DNA of 64,000 nucleotides from Helianthus annuus (GCF_002127325.2 NC_035444.2:34984904-35048903), one strand, 5' to 3'. Positions 1 through 11,916 are shown, counted from the first letter of the stretch. Notes: generated by a model from the letters alone, not told the origin. Made by a program: numbers and translations.

Positions 1-186
1 TGAATATCGTCTTGCTTGAACGTACAATTACAAAACTCATAAATAAAATATAAAATTTTATTTAAACACGAAAGCGATAAATATTTGCAATTTTTAAAAA
101 TTGCTATGCTAATTGTGTTTGTTACGAGAAGATGAGGCCATGCTATGGAAAACAATAGACTTAGAACATGTGTGGTCATTAGTTGT

Positions 187-346
187 TTCTTAGGCTAGTG
201 GGTATGGTGATGGTCCATCCTTGGAGGATGATCCGCTACGTAGGCACCACGTCATAGTCCTTCCAAGGATGGATCATCCTCCAAAACTAGGGGGCATGGG
301 AGGATGGTCCTAGTCATAGTCCTCCCCACCACTTTTATGTTTTTTT
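187..346. repeat. Inverted-repeat patch, possible Harbinger-like MITE
   Basis: The words GGTCCATCC, GGATGATCC and their complements recur on both sides of a centre containing CACCACGTCATAGTCC. The composition, with GGACTATGAC-like ends and an internal CACGT word, is like that of small PIF/Harbinger-derived MITEs. I could not delimit a clean terminal repeat or a TWA target duplication, so the assignment is weak. Confidence 0.3.
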
Positions 347-834
347 TTAGTCTTCTACTTATTTTTTAACATTTAACAAACAAACTAATAAAAAAAATAT
401 CATTAATATTAAAAGACATTACGTAATCATAAAAAAAATAAACTTAAAAAAAATAAACTTAAAAACATTATAACTTAAATTCAAACAGAAAATTTGAAAG
501 GCCCAGGGACCATTGTTGTAAAAAAATAAACTTAAAAAAACATTGTTGAATCCACAGGGACCATTGTTGTAAATAAGCAAACTTGGAACACCTTATCACT
601 TTGAAAGGCATTGTCCTCTCCGACGAAGCAGGCAAGGATTCCGGCGAACTGGAATTTTTATTTTTTTATTTTTTTTATCTAACGGTTAAAAAGCAAACCT
701 GGGGCCCACAGTTTTGGTTCGTCGCCAACGTCCAGGAAGCGACGTTGAGGACGGGGACGGGGAGGGGCGGCTTGGTGTTGTTGCCGTCGCCGGACCGAGA
801 CGGTAGGGGGACGACCCCCATACCGTGTAGCCTA

Positions 835-955
835 AGATATGAGATTATTTAATCAATCTCAAATCAAATCATTGTATTTAAATATGATCGGAAGCAAAGA
901 TATGAGATTATTTAATCAATCTCAAATCAAATAATTGTATTCAAATATGATCGGA
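835..955. repeat. 63-bp tandem duplication (two copies)
   Basis: The unit starting AGATATGAGATTATTTAATC occurs at 835 and again at 898, with only a few substitutions between copies. It is a simple local duplication with no coding content. Confidence 0.85.
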
Positions 956-3741
956 AAACCAAAACATGGTTCATGTAGTTCCTAAATTATATTTAGTTGT
1001 TCTCCATTAAAACTCCTTTACAAGTGGTAGACTTAAATCTGAACGATATTTAGGAACCAAACATATATGTTATATGACTAGTGAACAGTAATCAACGACA
1101 AAACCTTTGTCGTCCCAGTTGAAATTACACACTCTCTCTTCCACGTCTAGCTTCTGTTCTTGTTCCATAGGCATAGAAACCACGATTCTAAAAGATTTAT
1201 GTTTTCCATTGAAATGTCACACTTTTCCTCCCCCTAACATTATTGAGATTGTTGTTGTAGTCGACTTACTGGTGAATTAAGGGCCCCATTCAAAAGTTGT
1301 GCAATTTAAAGATTCAATTTAGTAGATTTTGAAATCGCTTTACCACCGTTTTCCCAAAACGTATAGAAAAATACCCTCCAAAACATAGGAAAACAATTAG
1401 CATACATATAATTTTATTATTACATATGTTACAACCAAACGGATGGAATAACCATAGTGGTATATATAATGCAATCTAGTTATTAAACATGCAATTGTAT
1501 AATGCAAATAGTTTATAAAACATGCAATTAGCCATCTAAAGTTTATGTAGAATTAAGTGAGCACCAAACTGAGGTTGTAGGGTGACGATGAGGTGTGGAG
1601 CATGGGAGTACGAAGGAGACAACTCAAAGGAGAAGCGTCGAAGAATCATAACGAGTGCCATCTTTGCTTCCATCATGGCAAAGTTTTGTCCAATACATAT
1701 ACGTGCCCCCCCTCCAAATGGAATGTACGAGGCTTGTCCATTGGTCGCCTTTGACACACCTTTAATAAATCTCTCAGGCTTGAACTCCTTTGCGTCGTCT
1801 CCCCATAGATCATGATCACGATGTAAAAGAATGGTGTTCAATTGGATATGTGTTCCGGCCTGTAATGTTATGTTCCCTAATTTCGTATCTTCATGTATCA
1901 TTCTTCCTAATGCTGCCCCTGGTGGATATAGTCGAAGAACCTCGTTTAAAATCATATTCACCTACAAAAACAAAATGAAACAACTGAGAAGATTTTTTGC
2001 ATCCTGGCCATCAGTAGTGAGACATAAAGTATACAATTAATGGCAAGCAAATTCAAAGGATAAACAATGGTTGACAATGGGTAATTACGGGCAAACTTTT
2101 CACCGACGGGTAAACGACGGCCATTAAAAATAACTTTTTTTATTTTTTGAATTTTGACATATTTGTAGGTCATCACTGAGGCATCATATGTGATGATAGA
2201 TTCATATGTGTTGTTAACAAAAAAATGTGTTCTATTTGTTTGCATATAAAGAATTCAACAATAGATCTCTTTTTTTAAACCATATTATTATATTTGAGGG
2301 AACTTAATAGCACCAAGAATGAAAATACATACAACTTTTAGACGACTAAGCCCATCAACATCTGGTTTTTTCTCCCCAAGTACATCTAAAACTTCATTTC
2401 TTGCATGTGTTTGCCAATCTGTGTATTGACTTAATAAAATCATAGTCCACACAAGCAAATTTCCGGTGGTCTCTTGACCTGCAAAGTAAAAAAGTTTGCA
2501 CTCTTTTCAATGACTTCCTCTATGCTTAGTCCATAATAGCTATTCCCACTGTGTTTAATTTCTTTGTAGTTGGATTCTAAGAGAATGCCCAAAAGGTCTT
2601 TGTTATCAATTTCCCCAGCTTTCATCATGGTTACTCTCTTGTCGATTATACTTCTTATCGAAGCCCTCACTTCTTGTTCAATCTCCTTAATCCTTGTGTT
2701 GGAGTGTGTCGGCAAAAATCTATTGTAGCAATCATTGTTACTTTCAATAATTAGGTCATATATATTTGTTATGATTTAATAAAACATAATACGTTACATG
2801 GATTTCGTTATTTTGTATGACCTTCAAATATATTATATGGAAATACTCACCTAGATCCTGGAATATAAACTGACTGTTCAGCCATTATGATAAGCTCTGC
2901 TTGTTCTTGCTGAAGCATAGATATTTGTCTTCCTTCCTCAAAACTACCACCAAATGCTGTACGTGAAATCACATCACTACTAAAAGACTGAAGGTGAGGC
3001 CATACATCCATTTCACATGAGTTTTGATCATTGGTTATCATTTCTTCCCATATCTTGATCATCTCACTGCAACTCACATAAAATGCAGGTACCATGTGCT
3101 ACTACCAAACAACATAAATATCTTTAAAACCATGTTCTTAACTTAAAAAGAGAATCAAGGAAAGAACAAGAAACCTTGAGCTTCTCAAAATGGAATGCAG
3201 GATTAATGATCTTCCTATGTTTGATCCATCTGTCTGAATCCGTGTCGATTAGTCCAGTTGCTAGCAATTTGGTTAAGGGATTGTTTACACTTGGTTTTTG
3301 AAATTGATGATAGTTGGCTAATATCTCTCGTATCATAATGGGTTCAGATATGTGCACCACTGGTTTGTTCCCCATCCATGTAAAGCAAATTTTACCTATA
3401 CAAATAAGAGGGCCAAATATATCATAACCAATAATATGCTATGTACAACAAACCATCATAATACATATGTTGTGTCCAACAATAAAAGATAAAAAAAAAT
3501 AATGAGACAGAAAGTATATGATGATTACATAATTGTTTCATGTGATACATATAATACAGGATGTAAAAAGTGTATTATATGATTATCACAGTTCTTGAAA
3601 TATTATTGGTTTTGAAAAGAACCTTCTTTTAAAAGCAACACCAATACATATATTTTGACATATTTCTTATTTTTCAGATAGATTCACATAATTAGTAAAT
3701 CACAAAATTTAAAGCTTAAAATAATTAAAAAAATAAATAAC

Positions 3742-4075
3742 TTTTTTTTTGAACGACCAACAGAATCAATTCCGAGCACTCTCAGAGCACTCACTGGACA
3801 AACGGAGTACTCCAAGAGTAACCCGAGTCCACCACCAATTTCGAGGAAAACCCAGTAACTCACCCACCCATAGGCACGACGGTGAAATTACCAGTAAAAC
3901 TCGTTTGGATCAAGGATCCAACCCATGTTTCCCTGGGTCTCCTATCATTGTCCACCAGTGCCTCACTCTGCAACAAGTGAGAGTCGAACCTGCATCTCTC
4001 AAAACAAATGCAAGAGTTCCACCACTTGATCTAGAGATCATTGGCAAAAAATAATAATAAATAAATAAATAAAAT
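3742..4075 (-). mobile_element. tRNA-derived SINE in intron 1 of the P450
   Basis: On the minus strand a tRNA-like head is visible: an A-box-like GATCAAGTGGTGG near 4020-4035 and a good B box GGTTCGACTCTC near 3983-3994, the two internal RNA polymerase III promoter elements. The element ends on the minus strand in a run of nine A (3742-3750). The 11-bp word AAATAAATAAC (plus strand) stands at both sides, 3731-3741 and 4076-4086, fitting a target-site duplication, although an AT-rich simple repeat next to the 5' end (4046-4075) blurs that border. Body about 300 bp, no protein coding. It sits antisense-neutral in the intron, in the same orientation as the P450. Confidence 0.78.
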
Positions 4076-4526
4076 AAATAAATAACTAACAAGGACATAT
4101 TAAAGCCTTTTAAATTACTCTAAAGTAGTTTGGTAACCATTCATTTTTTATACTTCATATACAATATTAAACTCATAAAATAAATTTATCTTTCAAATAA
4201 TTAAGAGACTATAAATTTTTATTTAAGTTATTATAAACTACAATCAAGGTAAAAAATGTTGATGTCTAAAATTTTCGTATATCATGTGAGCTTAAGCTAA
4301 TTTGGTGTAAACATATACTTGGATTGTGTTTTCGTTGCATCAAATTTGATTTAAAGGCCCAGTGGTGGATCTAGGATTCGCGCCAAGCCGTAAAGTTTTA
4401 GAAATAAGCGATAACGAAATCGAAAAAACGTCAAATTTTTCCAAAATTTTCACTAATTTTACACTATCGCCGGAACGCCAAGCCGTAGCGGACGCCACCC
4501 CTTACTATATGCTACATCCGCCCCTG

Positions 4527-4682
4527 TTTAAAGCTTAGTAAATGAAAATGTCATCAGATATTAGCCTTAGACTACAAGTTTTAGAAATATTTTGTTTAAA
4601 ATATCCAAAAAAATTTAAAGCATAATACATGAAAATGTCATCAGATATTAGCCTTAAACTATAAGTTTTGGAAATATTTTGT
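4527..4682. repeat. Imperfect tandem duplication, about 86-bp period
   Basis: The stretch containing TGAAAATGTCATCAGATATT and then AGCCTTA occurs twice (from 4527 and from 4613) inside intron 1. It is followed by ordinary AT-rich intron sequence. Just upstream (about 4365-4525) is a more GC-rich patch with the words CGCCAAGCCGTA, probably a decayed repeat. Confidence 0.8.
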
Positions 4683-5280
4683 TATAAACTATCAGAAAAA
4701 AAATTATATGTTACCCAATATTTGGAACGATTTTACAATTATAAATTTATAATTGTTCTTTTAACGACTGAAAGTTATATTTAAATTTAAAATCAATATA
4801 TAATAATCACATTATGGTTGTAAAAGTAGGGACTACTTTGTGATGGAAGATTGGAATTTGTATCAAACGTTAACTCTGCGATTGTTTTATTTCCGTAACA
4901 GATCGCTAATTTTGCTACATATTTTTAGCTCAAGAACTTCGGTCCCTAATACTTATTTTTGTAAAGCATAAAGTGTAACTCAAAATAAATTACAAGCACT
5001 TGCACATACCGTGAGTAGCGACAATTTCATGGACAAACGGCAAGACACGGGGAACTATGTCATCTGTTAGATCAATGGGTTTAGTTTTAGCTTCAACGAT
5101 CGATTGCATCAACTCTTTCAAATCCCCAAACGGAAATTTATAATCTCGACCATCAAGACCTTGGTCTCTTAGAAACTTCTCCATTTTCTTCGGTTTAAAC
5201 CACATCAAGTTCAACAATCTCAATGCATATGAGACCAACATGATACACACAACATAACAAATTGTATTAACATCCATACT

Positions 5281-5350
5281 TGTTGTTGTTGTTGTTATTG
5301 TTGTTGTTGTTGTTGTTGTTGTGTGTGTGTGTGTGGGGGGGGGGGGGGGG
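5281..5350. repeat. Microsatellite (TTG)n-(GT)n-(G)n, the 5' leader of the P450
   Basis: Read on the minus strand this is poly-C, then (CA)n, then (CAA)n, ending four bases before the P450 start codon at 5277. If transcription starts upstream near the TATA-like site, the mRNA would have an unstructured CAA-rich leader. Confidence 0.85.
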
Positions 5351-5420
5351 CTGTAATGTCTAACTAGAGGTTTTAGAATGATTTAGTGTTTTAAGATGAT
5401 ATGTGTATAAGAACGATGAT

Positions 5421-5430
5421 ACTTATAGAA
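5421..5430 (-). promoter_or_regulatory. Possible TATA box of the P450 gene
   Basis: Minus strand reads TTCTATAAGT about 150 bp upstream of the start codon, a plausible TATA box distance for a leader that includes the CAA repeat. This is based on word match and position only. Confidence 0.4.
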
Positions 5431-6239
5431 GGATAATATTCACTCGACTGTTGAGTACTTTCATTTATGCCTATTATGTTTGATTGTCATTCACTAATGG
5501 TCCTATTCTCATTGTGCCAACCCAACCCAAACAAATATAATTTTTCAACCTTAAAGGGTTATTTTGATAAAAATGATAATTCAAATATATAAAAAGATTC
5601 TTGAATAATTTCCGTATAAGAATTTTTTTCATAGATGATATCAATCTCAATTAGTGTTTGCATATAATAATTACAATAATTAGATAAAATGTATTTAAAA
5701 CTCACTAAAATCATATTTCGGTATCAATATATAATCTAATATTAAAAAGTATCACTACATAATATATTGTTAATAGACAAACTTAACACTTTACATATTG
5801 ATGTTATAAACGAATTTTGCAAAATAAGTTGCAGAAAATTCTTCAAAGGAGCAATTAACATCTCATGTAAGAAGCCTATAAAATTAAAAGATACAACTGA
5901 ATATAACTAAATATTGGGGACTTAAACTGATACAGTTTTAAAGTAGAGGGGTGGTATGTAAATAACTGTTATTACAATAATTAACAGCCCGATAAACCTA
6001 TACTGGTTGGTGAAGAGAGTTCGACCTCCCAACTTATCAAGTAAAATCCAACTATTGTATCACTAGAAAAATTTAAGAAGCTTTTATTCAATTAAATTCT
6101 AATAATTTTGTTAATCGTATATAAACCAAAACCAGGGTGTGATTACTTTTTGTAGTAGTTTAAAATGGTCTGTTTATTGATAAGTCCCTTAGATCTAATT
6201 GTACAAGTTTATTCTTATAGGTATACCAATATATATTAT
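5431..6239. other. AT-rich intergenic stretch, nothing recognised
   Basis: No reading frame, terminal repeat or RNA gene could be recognised. It probably includes upstream promoter sequence of the P450 gene. Confidence 0.5.
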
Positions 6240-6249
6240 TATAAAATAA

Positions 6250-8748
6250 GGGTCGTGATTTAGAGAAAACGGTAGAAAGTATGAGAACGGTGAGAACGCT
6301 TATGGATCGTCCGATTAAAACAATCTATGGACTAGATTGGGGCGGTGGCGTTTTCATAAATAACATCAATTTTATTACATGAACACGCCTTATTAAGGGT
6401 AAAAACGTTTTTACACCTCTATACCAAAACGCCAAACTGATGAATAAAACGCCATTACGGACCAAAATACATCGCTATATAAACAAAAACATCCCAGACA
6501 TAAAAACAACCCCCCCCCCCCCCAGAACCTGAAACGCCATATTTTCTACTATATACCATTCATCTTACAAACGCCAAAATCCCCAAAACATCAAACACAA
6601 CTACTCAAAAAACGCTATATTTTCTACTATATACCATTCATCTTAGAAAACACAAAAACACTCAAACATCAAAGATTCCAAAAAAATCAACGGTTCTTTC
6701 AGATACACTATTTCCTCAGTAAAACGCCAAAAATGCCAAATATCGTTTCTTGTATATTCAAATATTGTTCTACGCCAAATTTCGGATAATGCATTCTTCC
6801 CTGAGGTGCTGGGACTCAAATAACATTTTGTTGCATGAGATGGACAAATCATAAACAAAAAGATGCTGGGGTCAGACTTATGTCATTTTCTGTGTTTTGT
6901 TCTTGATCAATATTTTCATGGCATGAAAAGATGAATGACACCAATGAGTTGTTTGAAAATACATATTCAAAAAAAAAAAAAAAAAACTCATGTCATGTTG
7001 TCTTTCCAAACAGCCACAAAAACACAAGCATGGCTAAGCCAAACCACCAGCGAACATGATTCATAGAAGAAAGAGACTGATGACAGTGAAGATTTTGAAG
7101 ATGAATTGTTTTTATTTTTATTTTTTTTAATTTTCTTTTTCTGTTGTTTGCTATGTATTTTTCAACTTAGAATAAAAAAATACATTATATTAATAAAACG
7201 CCAAACAGTCATAATACGTATGAAACGTCATAAATGGAGTAAAAACGCCAAAAACTCCCAAACTATAATGAAAGTAATTTGCAGAAGTATTAATTAATAA
7301 AAGCTAAAAAATGGAAAAAAAAACGCCAAAAACTACTTAAACCCATTCAAAAACGCCAAACTTGGGAGATGGAAAGTCTATGACCCTAAAAACTCATAAA
7401 AAGCTGAACAAAAAAAAAAAGAAAAAAACATAAAAATACACAGTAACTGAAAAGACGGCTACTTTATTAATATCATATATTATAAATAAAAGCCCGCCTT
7501 AATTACGCGTCAAAAACATCCTATAAGAGAGACGTCTCTGCACACTCAACTGATCACAACCCTAGAAAAAAACGCCATGTTTCCTAGAAACCATTCACTT
7601 TAAAGACGCCAAAAATAATAATTAAAAAAGCCACAGATACACAACCTCGATTCTGCTATATTGAGTATTGATCTGAATGAAGTTTCACTGAATGGATTCT
7701 TCTCTGAGTTGGGTATCTCTATAATCTTTTGCTGAATGAGTTGGACAAATATTCAAGATAGAGAGACTGATGACACTGATATGACATCATGTCACTTTGT
7801 TCTTGATGGATAGATTGATGGCATGAAGGGAACAGTACATTAGAGCAGGCGTTGGTCTTCAACATGTCATCAAACAAGTGTATATCCACCCACCATAAAG
7901 GATGCCACAAAAAATAAGCATCTTCTAAAGACGGCCATTATGTAGGAAAATAAGGATCTAAATAAGGTATTCAAAAACAGGTTCAAAACGCCAAAAAGGT
8001 TAAAGTAGAAGAGACTGATGACAGTGAAGATTTGGATGAGAAATTAGATTATAATTTTTATTTTATTTTTTCATTTTCTATTGTTTGTTATCTAATTCTC
8101 TGTTGTTTATCATCTAATTCTCTACTATTTTAAAAAAATGAGTATAAAACGCCAAAAACTACAAACAACAAAACGTCTGATAGTGTGAAAAACTGTGAGA
8201 ACGAATGCTAGCAAAACACGATATTTGCTATATAAAACGCCAAAAAATGCAAACAAAATATTTCTGAAAAAATCAACACTAATTGACAGATGAAAATTGA
8301 AAGAAACAGTAAAATAAAGAGACGATATCATTATTGCCAAACATGGAAAATTGAAATTTATTTATCTTTTTAAGACGGCATAATTGTCTGTCACATTATA
8401 GGCCTGTATCCTACATGGCAAAACACTTGATATAATAAAATCAAGAAAATTACTGATGTTTTTTACATTAAAAGTCTGCATCCTGATCTAAAAAACAATA
8501 AAAAACGCCAAAACAATACTTAAGACGCCAAAATATTTACTATGATTTTGATCTATAAAAACAATAAAAACGCCGCGTATTTATTAAACGCCAAAAAATG
8601 AAAAGATGAAGTGACACGCGTTTGAAAAAAGAAATATGAAAGGACAAAAAAGCCCCTCCGCCCTTCTCTAAGCGGCGTGACACGTGTTGGGTTAGGAAGC
8701 GTTCTCACCGTTATCACACTTTTGAGCGTTTTCTCCCGAACCCGTTTC
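6250..8748. mobile_element. Non-autonomous TIR element with an ACGCCAAA motif array
   Basis: About 2.5 kb flanked by the 10-bp direct repeat TATAAAATAA (6240-6249 and 8749-8758), the duplication length of Mutator-like elements. The ends are imperfect inverted repeats: the left reads GAGAACGGTGAGAACGCTT near 6283-6301 and the right has its complement near 8698-8716, with further matching bases to the tips. Inside, the word ACGCC followed by A-rich bases recurs about 20 times, nearly always on the plus strand. A roughly 90-bp segment containing GAGACTGATGACAGTGAAGA occurs at about 7073 and 8008, so parts are internally duplicated. No transposase is readable. Two short stretches on the minus strand look like decayed coding sequence but I cannot name them. 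Confidence 0.7.
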
Positions 8749-9050
8749 TATAAAATAAAATCTCATGAAGCATAATAAACTAATTCAAATTTACTATAAC
8801 GTTACTAAACTTTTCTAAAATTAAAAAAGAGTAAACTGCCATTTTGGTCCCTGAGGTTTGGCCAGTTTTACCACTTTAGTCCAAATTTCAAACCTTTTTC
8901 CATTTTGGTCCCTGTGGTTTCGTTTTTTTGTCATTTTGGTCCAAATTTCAAATTTGGCCAGATTCCCCAACTTAAAACCTTCTATTTTGTCTTTATTCTC
9001 AGGGGCATTTTGGTCATTTTAAAATTATTATAACTCAGTTATATATATAA

Positions 9051-9700
9051 CTAGTTATACAAACCGCCGCCGCGTTGCGGCGAACTTCTTTTGTAATTTA
9101 GTCTGTGTTTATATGTGTTTGAAATCACTACGAGCGCGTTGCACACGGAATCACTGACAAAATAAAAAGAAAATGTTATTAAAAAACACTAAAAAATAAC
9201 CAAAAAAAAATCAACTAAAAAAGTTGTGTGGTAATGATGTTGTTCGGTAGAAGCCAGTAGTCAGAGATGGGCAAATAGTAATGGTTACCGGTACCGAATT
9301 TCCTGAACCGAAAGATCCTAAGTACCAGTTCGGTACTGGCGTTTGGCATTCCTAGTACCAGTTCGCTACCGGTTTTTACCTTCATATACCGATACCGATA
9401 CCGTAACCGGTATTTTCGGCACCAATACCGATTCGGTATCAGTTGGCACCGAGCTTATCCCTACCCTGAAACTAAAAAAAAGTTGTACGATACCGTTGGT
9501 GTTCGTACGGTACCCGTGATTAGGGATGAGCAAATGGTACTGGGTAGCAGTACCAAATTTCTCGAACTAAAAGATTATCAAACTCAATCCGGTACCGACT
9601 TTTGGCGTTTTATGTACTAGGCTGGTGCTGGTTTTTACCTTCATGTACTGATAACAAACCGGTATTTTCGATACAAGTACTGGTTAACACCAAACTTATC
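9051..9700 (-). mobile_element. Helitron-like element, copy 1
   Basis: On the minus strand the segment ends in a GC-rich hairpin (CGCCGCAACGCGGCG, about 9065-9081) followed about ten bases later by CTAG and then T, the layout of Helitron 3' ends. The interior is filled with words such as GGTACCGG and GGTATTTTCGG. A homologous segment occurs in opposite orientation at about 42060-42667 and ends the same way. The 5' border is only approximate, and no Rep/helicase frame is present, so it is non-autonomous. Confidence 0.5.
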
Positions 9701-9850
9701 AGACTTAAAAAGCAAAAGAGATAACAATTATTATAATATTAAGATAATAAAATTATAAAAAAACTAATATAATATTATATTATACTGTAGTTTACTGTTC
9801 ATTTGCTTCATTTATTAATATATATGACAATACCCTAAAACAATTATATA

Positions 9851-10509
9851 TATACACACACACACACACACATACAGACAACTCTCTCTCTCTCTCAACT
9901 TTCTTTCTCACTCTGTTCTCTCTCTCTCTCTGAACTACCACCACCACCACCCCACCCCCACCACCAGCATCCCACTGAAACCCCAACACCACGATCCAAC
10001 TGTCGCCACCTCTGGACAACCACCACCATCCCCGATGGCTTCACCTCCACCTCCACCCCCGCACCACCACCACTACACTACCATCATCCCTACCTCATCT
10101 TCTTCCTTTCTCTCTCTCTCTCTCTTTCTCAAATCCAGACAAATATATATACCTTAGATAATAGGGAAATTGGTCGAAGGTGGTTGCAAATCCGGTGGAG
10201 GGTTAGGGTTTTGACATTTTTGAGAGGTTGTTGACGGTGGAAGCGGCGGCGACGGGGAAACTAAACCCTCTGTTAGACCTCTCTCTCTCTCTCTCTCTAA
10301 GCAACATGTTTTTTTGGTTGTTGACGACGGGGAAACTAAACCCTCTGTTGAGGGTTTCAATTGATGGTGACTTCTCCGTTAACTGATCCGTCCCAATCGA
10401 CGCCGATCCAGGTGCCAGAATAGACTTCTACTTCTCCGGTGTAATGTGGTTGAATGATTCTCTGTTTTCTGATCCCGGTGCTTACATGAAACTGGACTTG
10501 ATTTGTGTT

Positions 10510-10544
<35 letters not shown>

Positions 10545-10715
10545 GAGAAAAAGAGAGACAGGGGGATGAAACAGATGATGATGATTCAATGTTGATGGGT
10601 GGGTGTTGATGGTGGCGGTGGTGGAGTTCTGGTGGCGGTGGTGTTGCTTGAGAGAGAGAGAGAGAGAGAGGGAGAAGAGATAGACAAAGGGTGTTTATGA
10701 GAGAGAGAGAGAGAC
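9851..10715. repeat. CA, CT and GA microsatellite cluster
   Basis: Runs of (CA)n at 9853-9870, (CT)n near 9884-9896 and 9918-9930, (CT)n near 10108-10126 and 10280-10298, and (GA)n near 10510-10536 and 10652-10668, between CCACC-rich and GGTGG-rich stretches. All lie inside the Mutator-like element. Small open frames here are low-complexity and not genes. Confidence 0.85.
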
Positions 10716-11075
10716 AGTGTGTAGTGTGTGCAGTAATGTTGATGTAGATGAAGAGAATGAGCAGGTTGACTTAGATGGTTTTTAATCAGTTGTGAGTTAT
10801 AATAATTCTAAAATGACCAAAATGCCCTTGAGAATAAAGACAAAATAGAAGGTTTTAAGTTGGCGAATTTGGCCAAATTTGAAATTTGGACCCAAATGGC
10901 AAAAAAACGAAACCACAGGGACCAAAATGGCAAAAGGTTTGAAATTTGGACTTAAATAGCAAAACTGGCCAAACCTTAGGTACCAAAATGACAGTTTACT
11001 CATTAAAAAATATAAGCATTCTTTTAATGTAATAAAGTGCGTAATGATATAAACAGTTTTTATTTATATCTAGAA

Positions 11076-11916
11076 GAGTAAATTACAAGTTTTGTCCTTT
11101 ATGTTTACACCAAATTACAGGCGCTGTCCTTTACCTTTAAATTTGACGAGTTTTGTCCTTAATGTTCCAAAATCTTGCACGTTATGTCCTTTAGGCCAAA
11201 CCCAGTTAGATTTTTTTAGTTAAATCATATTACACAAGGGTAATTTGGTCATTCAACTCAGTTTTTTTAATATTGTTTAATAAAATAAACCAAAATGATA
11301 TTTACAACTCTCCCCCTCTCTCTTACCCATCTCTGTCTGAACGCTCTCCTTTATCAAACACCTTTCCAACTCAGATCTAAAACTTCAATTCATTCAACAC
11401 AACTCATCATTCAGCTTCAATATATGTTCAAGATAATGACAAGTGCTTTTACTTTACTTTGGATGACAAATGACAAAAGCAAACACCAATGATTTAATCA
11501 GTGAATATATATAATGTAACAGCTCCAGATGGGGATATTCATTTCTGGGTCAAGCCCAAGAATACAGTTTCTAATAATCTGAGCTTACCTCAACTCCTCC
11601 ATTTTCTTTTTTCTTTGAGAGCTTGAGAAACCAATGCAATTCCTTTCTTTGTTGCTTGAGCTCTAGCCAATATAGCCCTAACCCATCGCCGCCCCTAAAC
11701 CACCGCCGCCCCTAACCCACCACCACATCTACCCTTCACTCACCACCATCAGAACCATCGTTCACCCACCATCGTACACCCATCAACACTTTCACACCCA
11801 CCTCAATCCACCACCCACCACCGCACACCTCTGCCATCGCTAAATCAATCATCACCATCGCACCCTCCCACCGCCGCTAAACCCACCATCACCATCAGAC
11901 CCACCACAATCCGCCA
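11076..11916. mobile_element. MULE-like terminal arm and interior fragment
   Basis: Starting GAGTAAATTACAAG, the first 200 bp repeat the phrase TTTTGTCCTTTA and CTTAATGTTCC in the style of MULE terminal arms, and the interior (11690-11916) is CCACCATC-rich low complexity, as in the neighbouring MULE. No matching right arm is readable; the sequence beyond the retrotransposon (15869-16000) continues the same interior style and then degenerates next to the kinase gene. Probably an old element split by the LTR retrotransposon at 11922. Confidence 0.45.

Larger units (their letters stand above)
1..1535. other. Intergenic AT-rich region, no gene recognised
   Basis: No reading frame here has recognisable protein character. 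The longest open stretch (about 583-852, plus) would need a TTG start and encodes a phenylalanine-rich then glycine/arginine-rich low-complexity peptide, so I do not call it a gene. The stretch holds a MITE-like patch, a 63-bp tandem duplication and A-rich runs (about 430-540). It lies downstream of the P450 stop codon and may contain its 3' UTR. Confidence 0.6.
1536..5277 (-). pseudogene. CYP72A-like cytochrome P450, frameshifted in exon 4
   Basis: Endoplasmic-reticulum haem monooxygenase of the CYP72 clan; family members oxidise triterpenoids, monoterpenoids or gibberellins, and the substrate cannot be told from sequence. Five exons join with GT..AG borders: 5277-5010 (N-terminal membrane anchor, then KPKK and a PRVLPF stretch), 3395-3175, 3098-2851, 2719-2333 and 1961-1536. 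Exon phases fit exactly up to exon 4, giving about 516 codons, the usual CYP72A length. Visible motifs are the K-helix ExxR (EVLR), PERF and the haem-binding loop [10 protein letters not shown]. In exon 4 near 2497-2508 the frame shifts by two bases (or minus one) in an A-rich run, directly before the I-helix AGQETT, which is readable only in the second frame. All splice sites and motifs look intact, so the break is recent or a sequence error. Intron 1 (about 1.6 kb) carries a SINE. Confidence 0.82.
8829..11001. mobile_element. Mutator-like element with long TIRs (non-autonomous)
   Basis: Left arm 8829-9037 and right arm 10793-11001 are inverted repeats of 209 bp each, recognisable by the repeated phrase GTCCAAATTTCAAA and the tip GAGTAAACTG. 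The exact 9-bp duplication ATTAAAAAA flanks both tips (8820-8828 and 11002-11010). Long TIRs plus a 9-bp duplication are diagnostic of MULEs. The interior has no transposase. It contains a Helitron-like segment (9051 to about 9700) and a CT/GA-rich, proline/glycine-codon-like low-complexity part (about 9850-10720). The interior may be captured host sequence, but I cannot identify a source gene. Confidence 0.88.

Noticed and set aside
583..852. Open frame of 89 codons
   Set aside because: Starts at TTG, low-complexity composition, no domain, no splice context.
3983..4040. tRNA gene
   Set aside because: A and B boxes are present, but there is no cloverleaf with anticodon arm; the A tail and target duplication make it a SINE.
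9792..10019. Arg/Gly/Val-rich small frame
   Set aside because: It is the translation of CA/CT microsatellites and CCACC runs inside a MULE.
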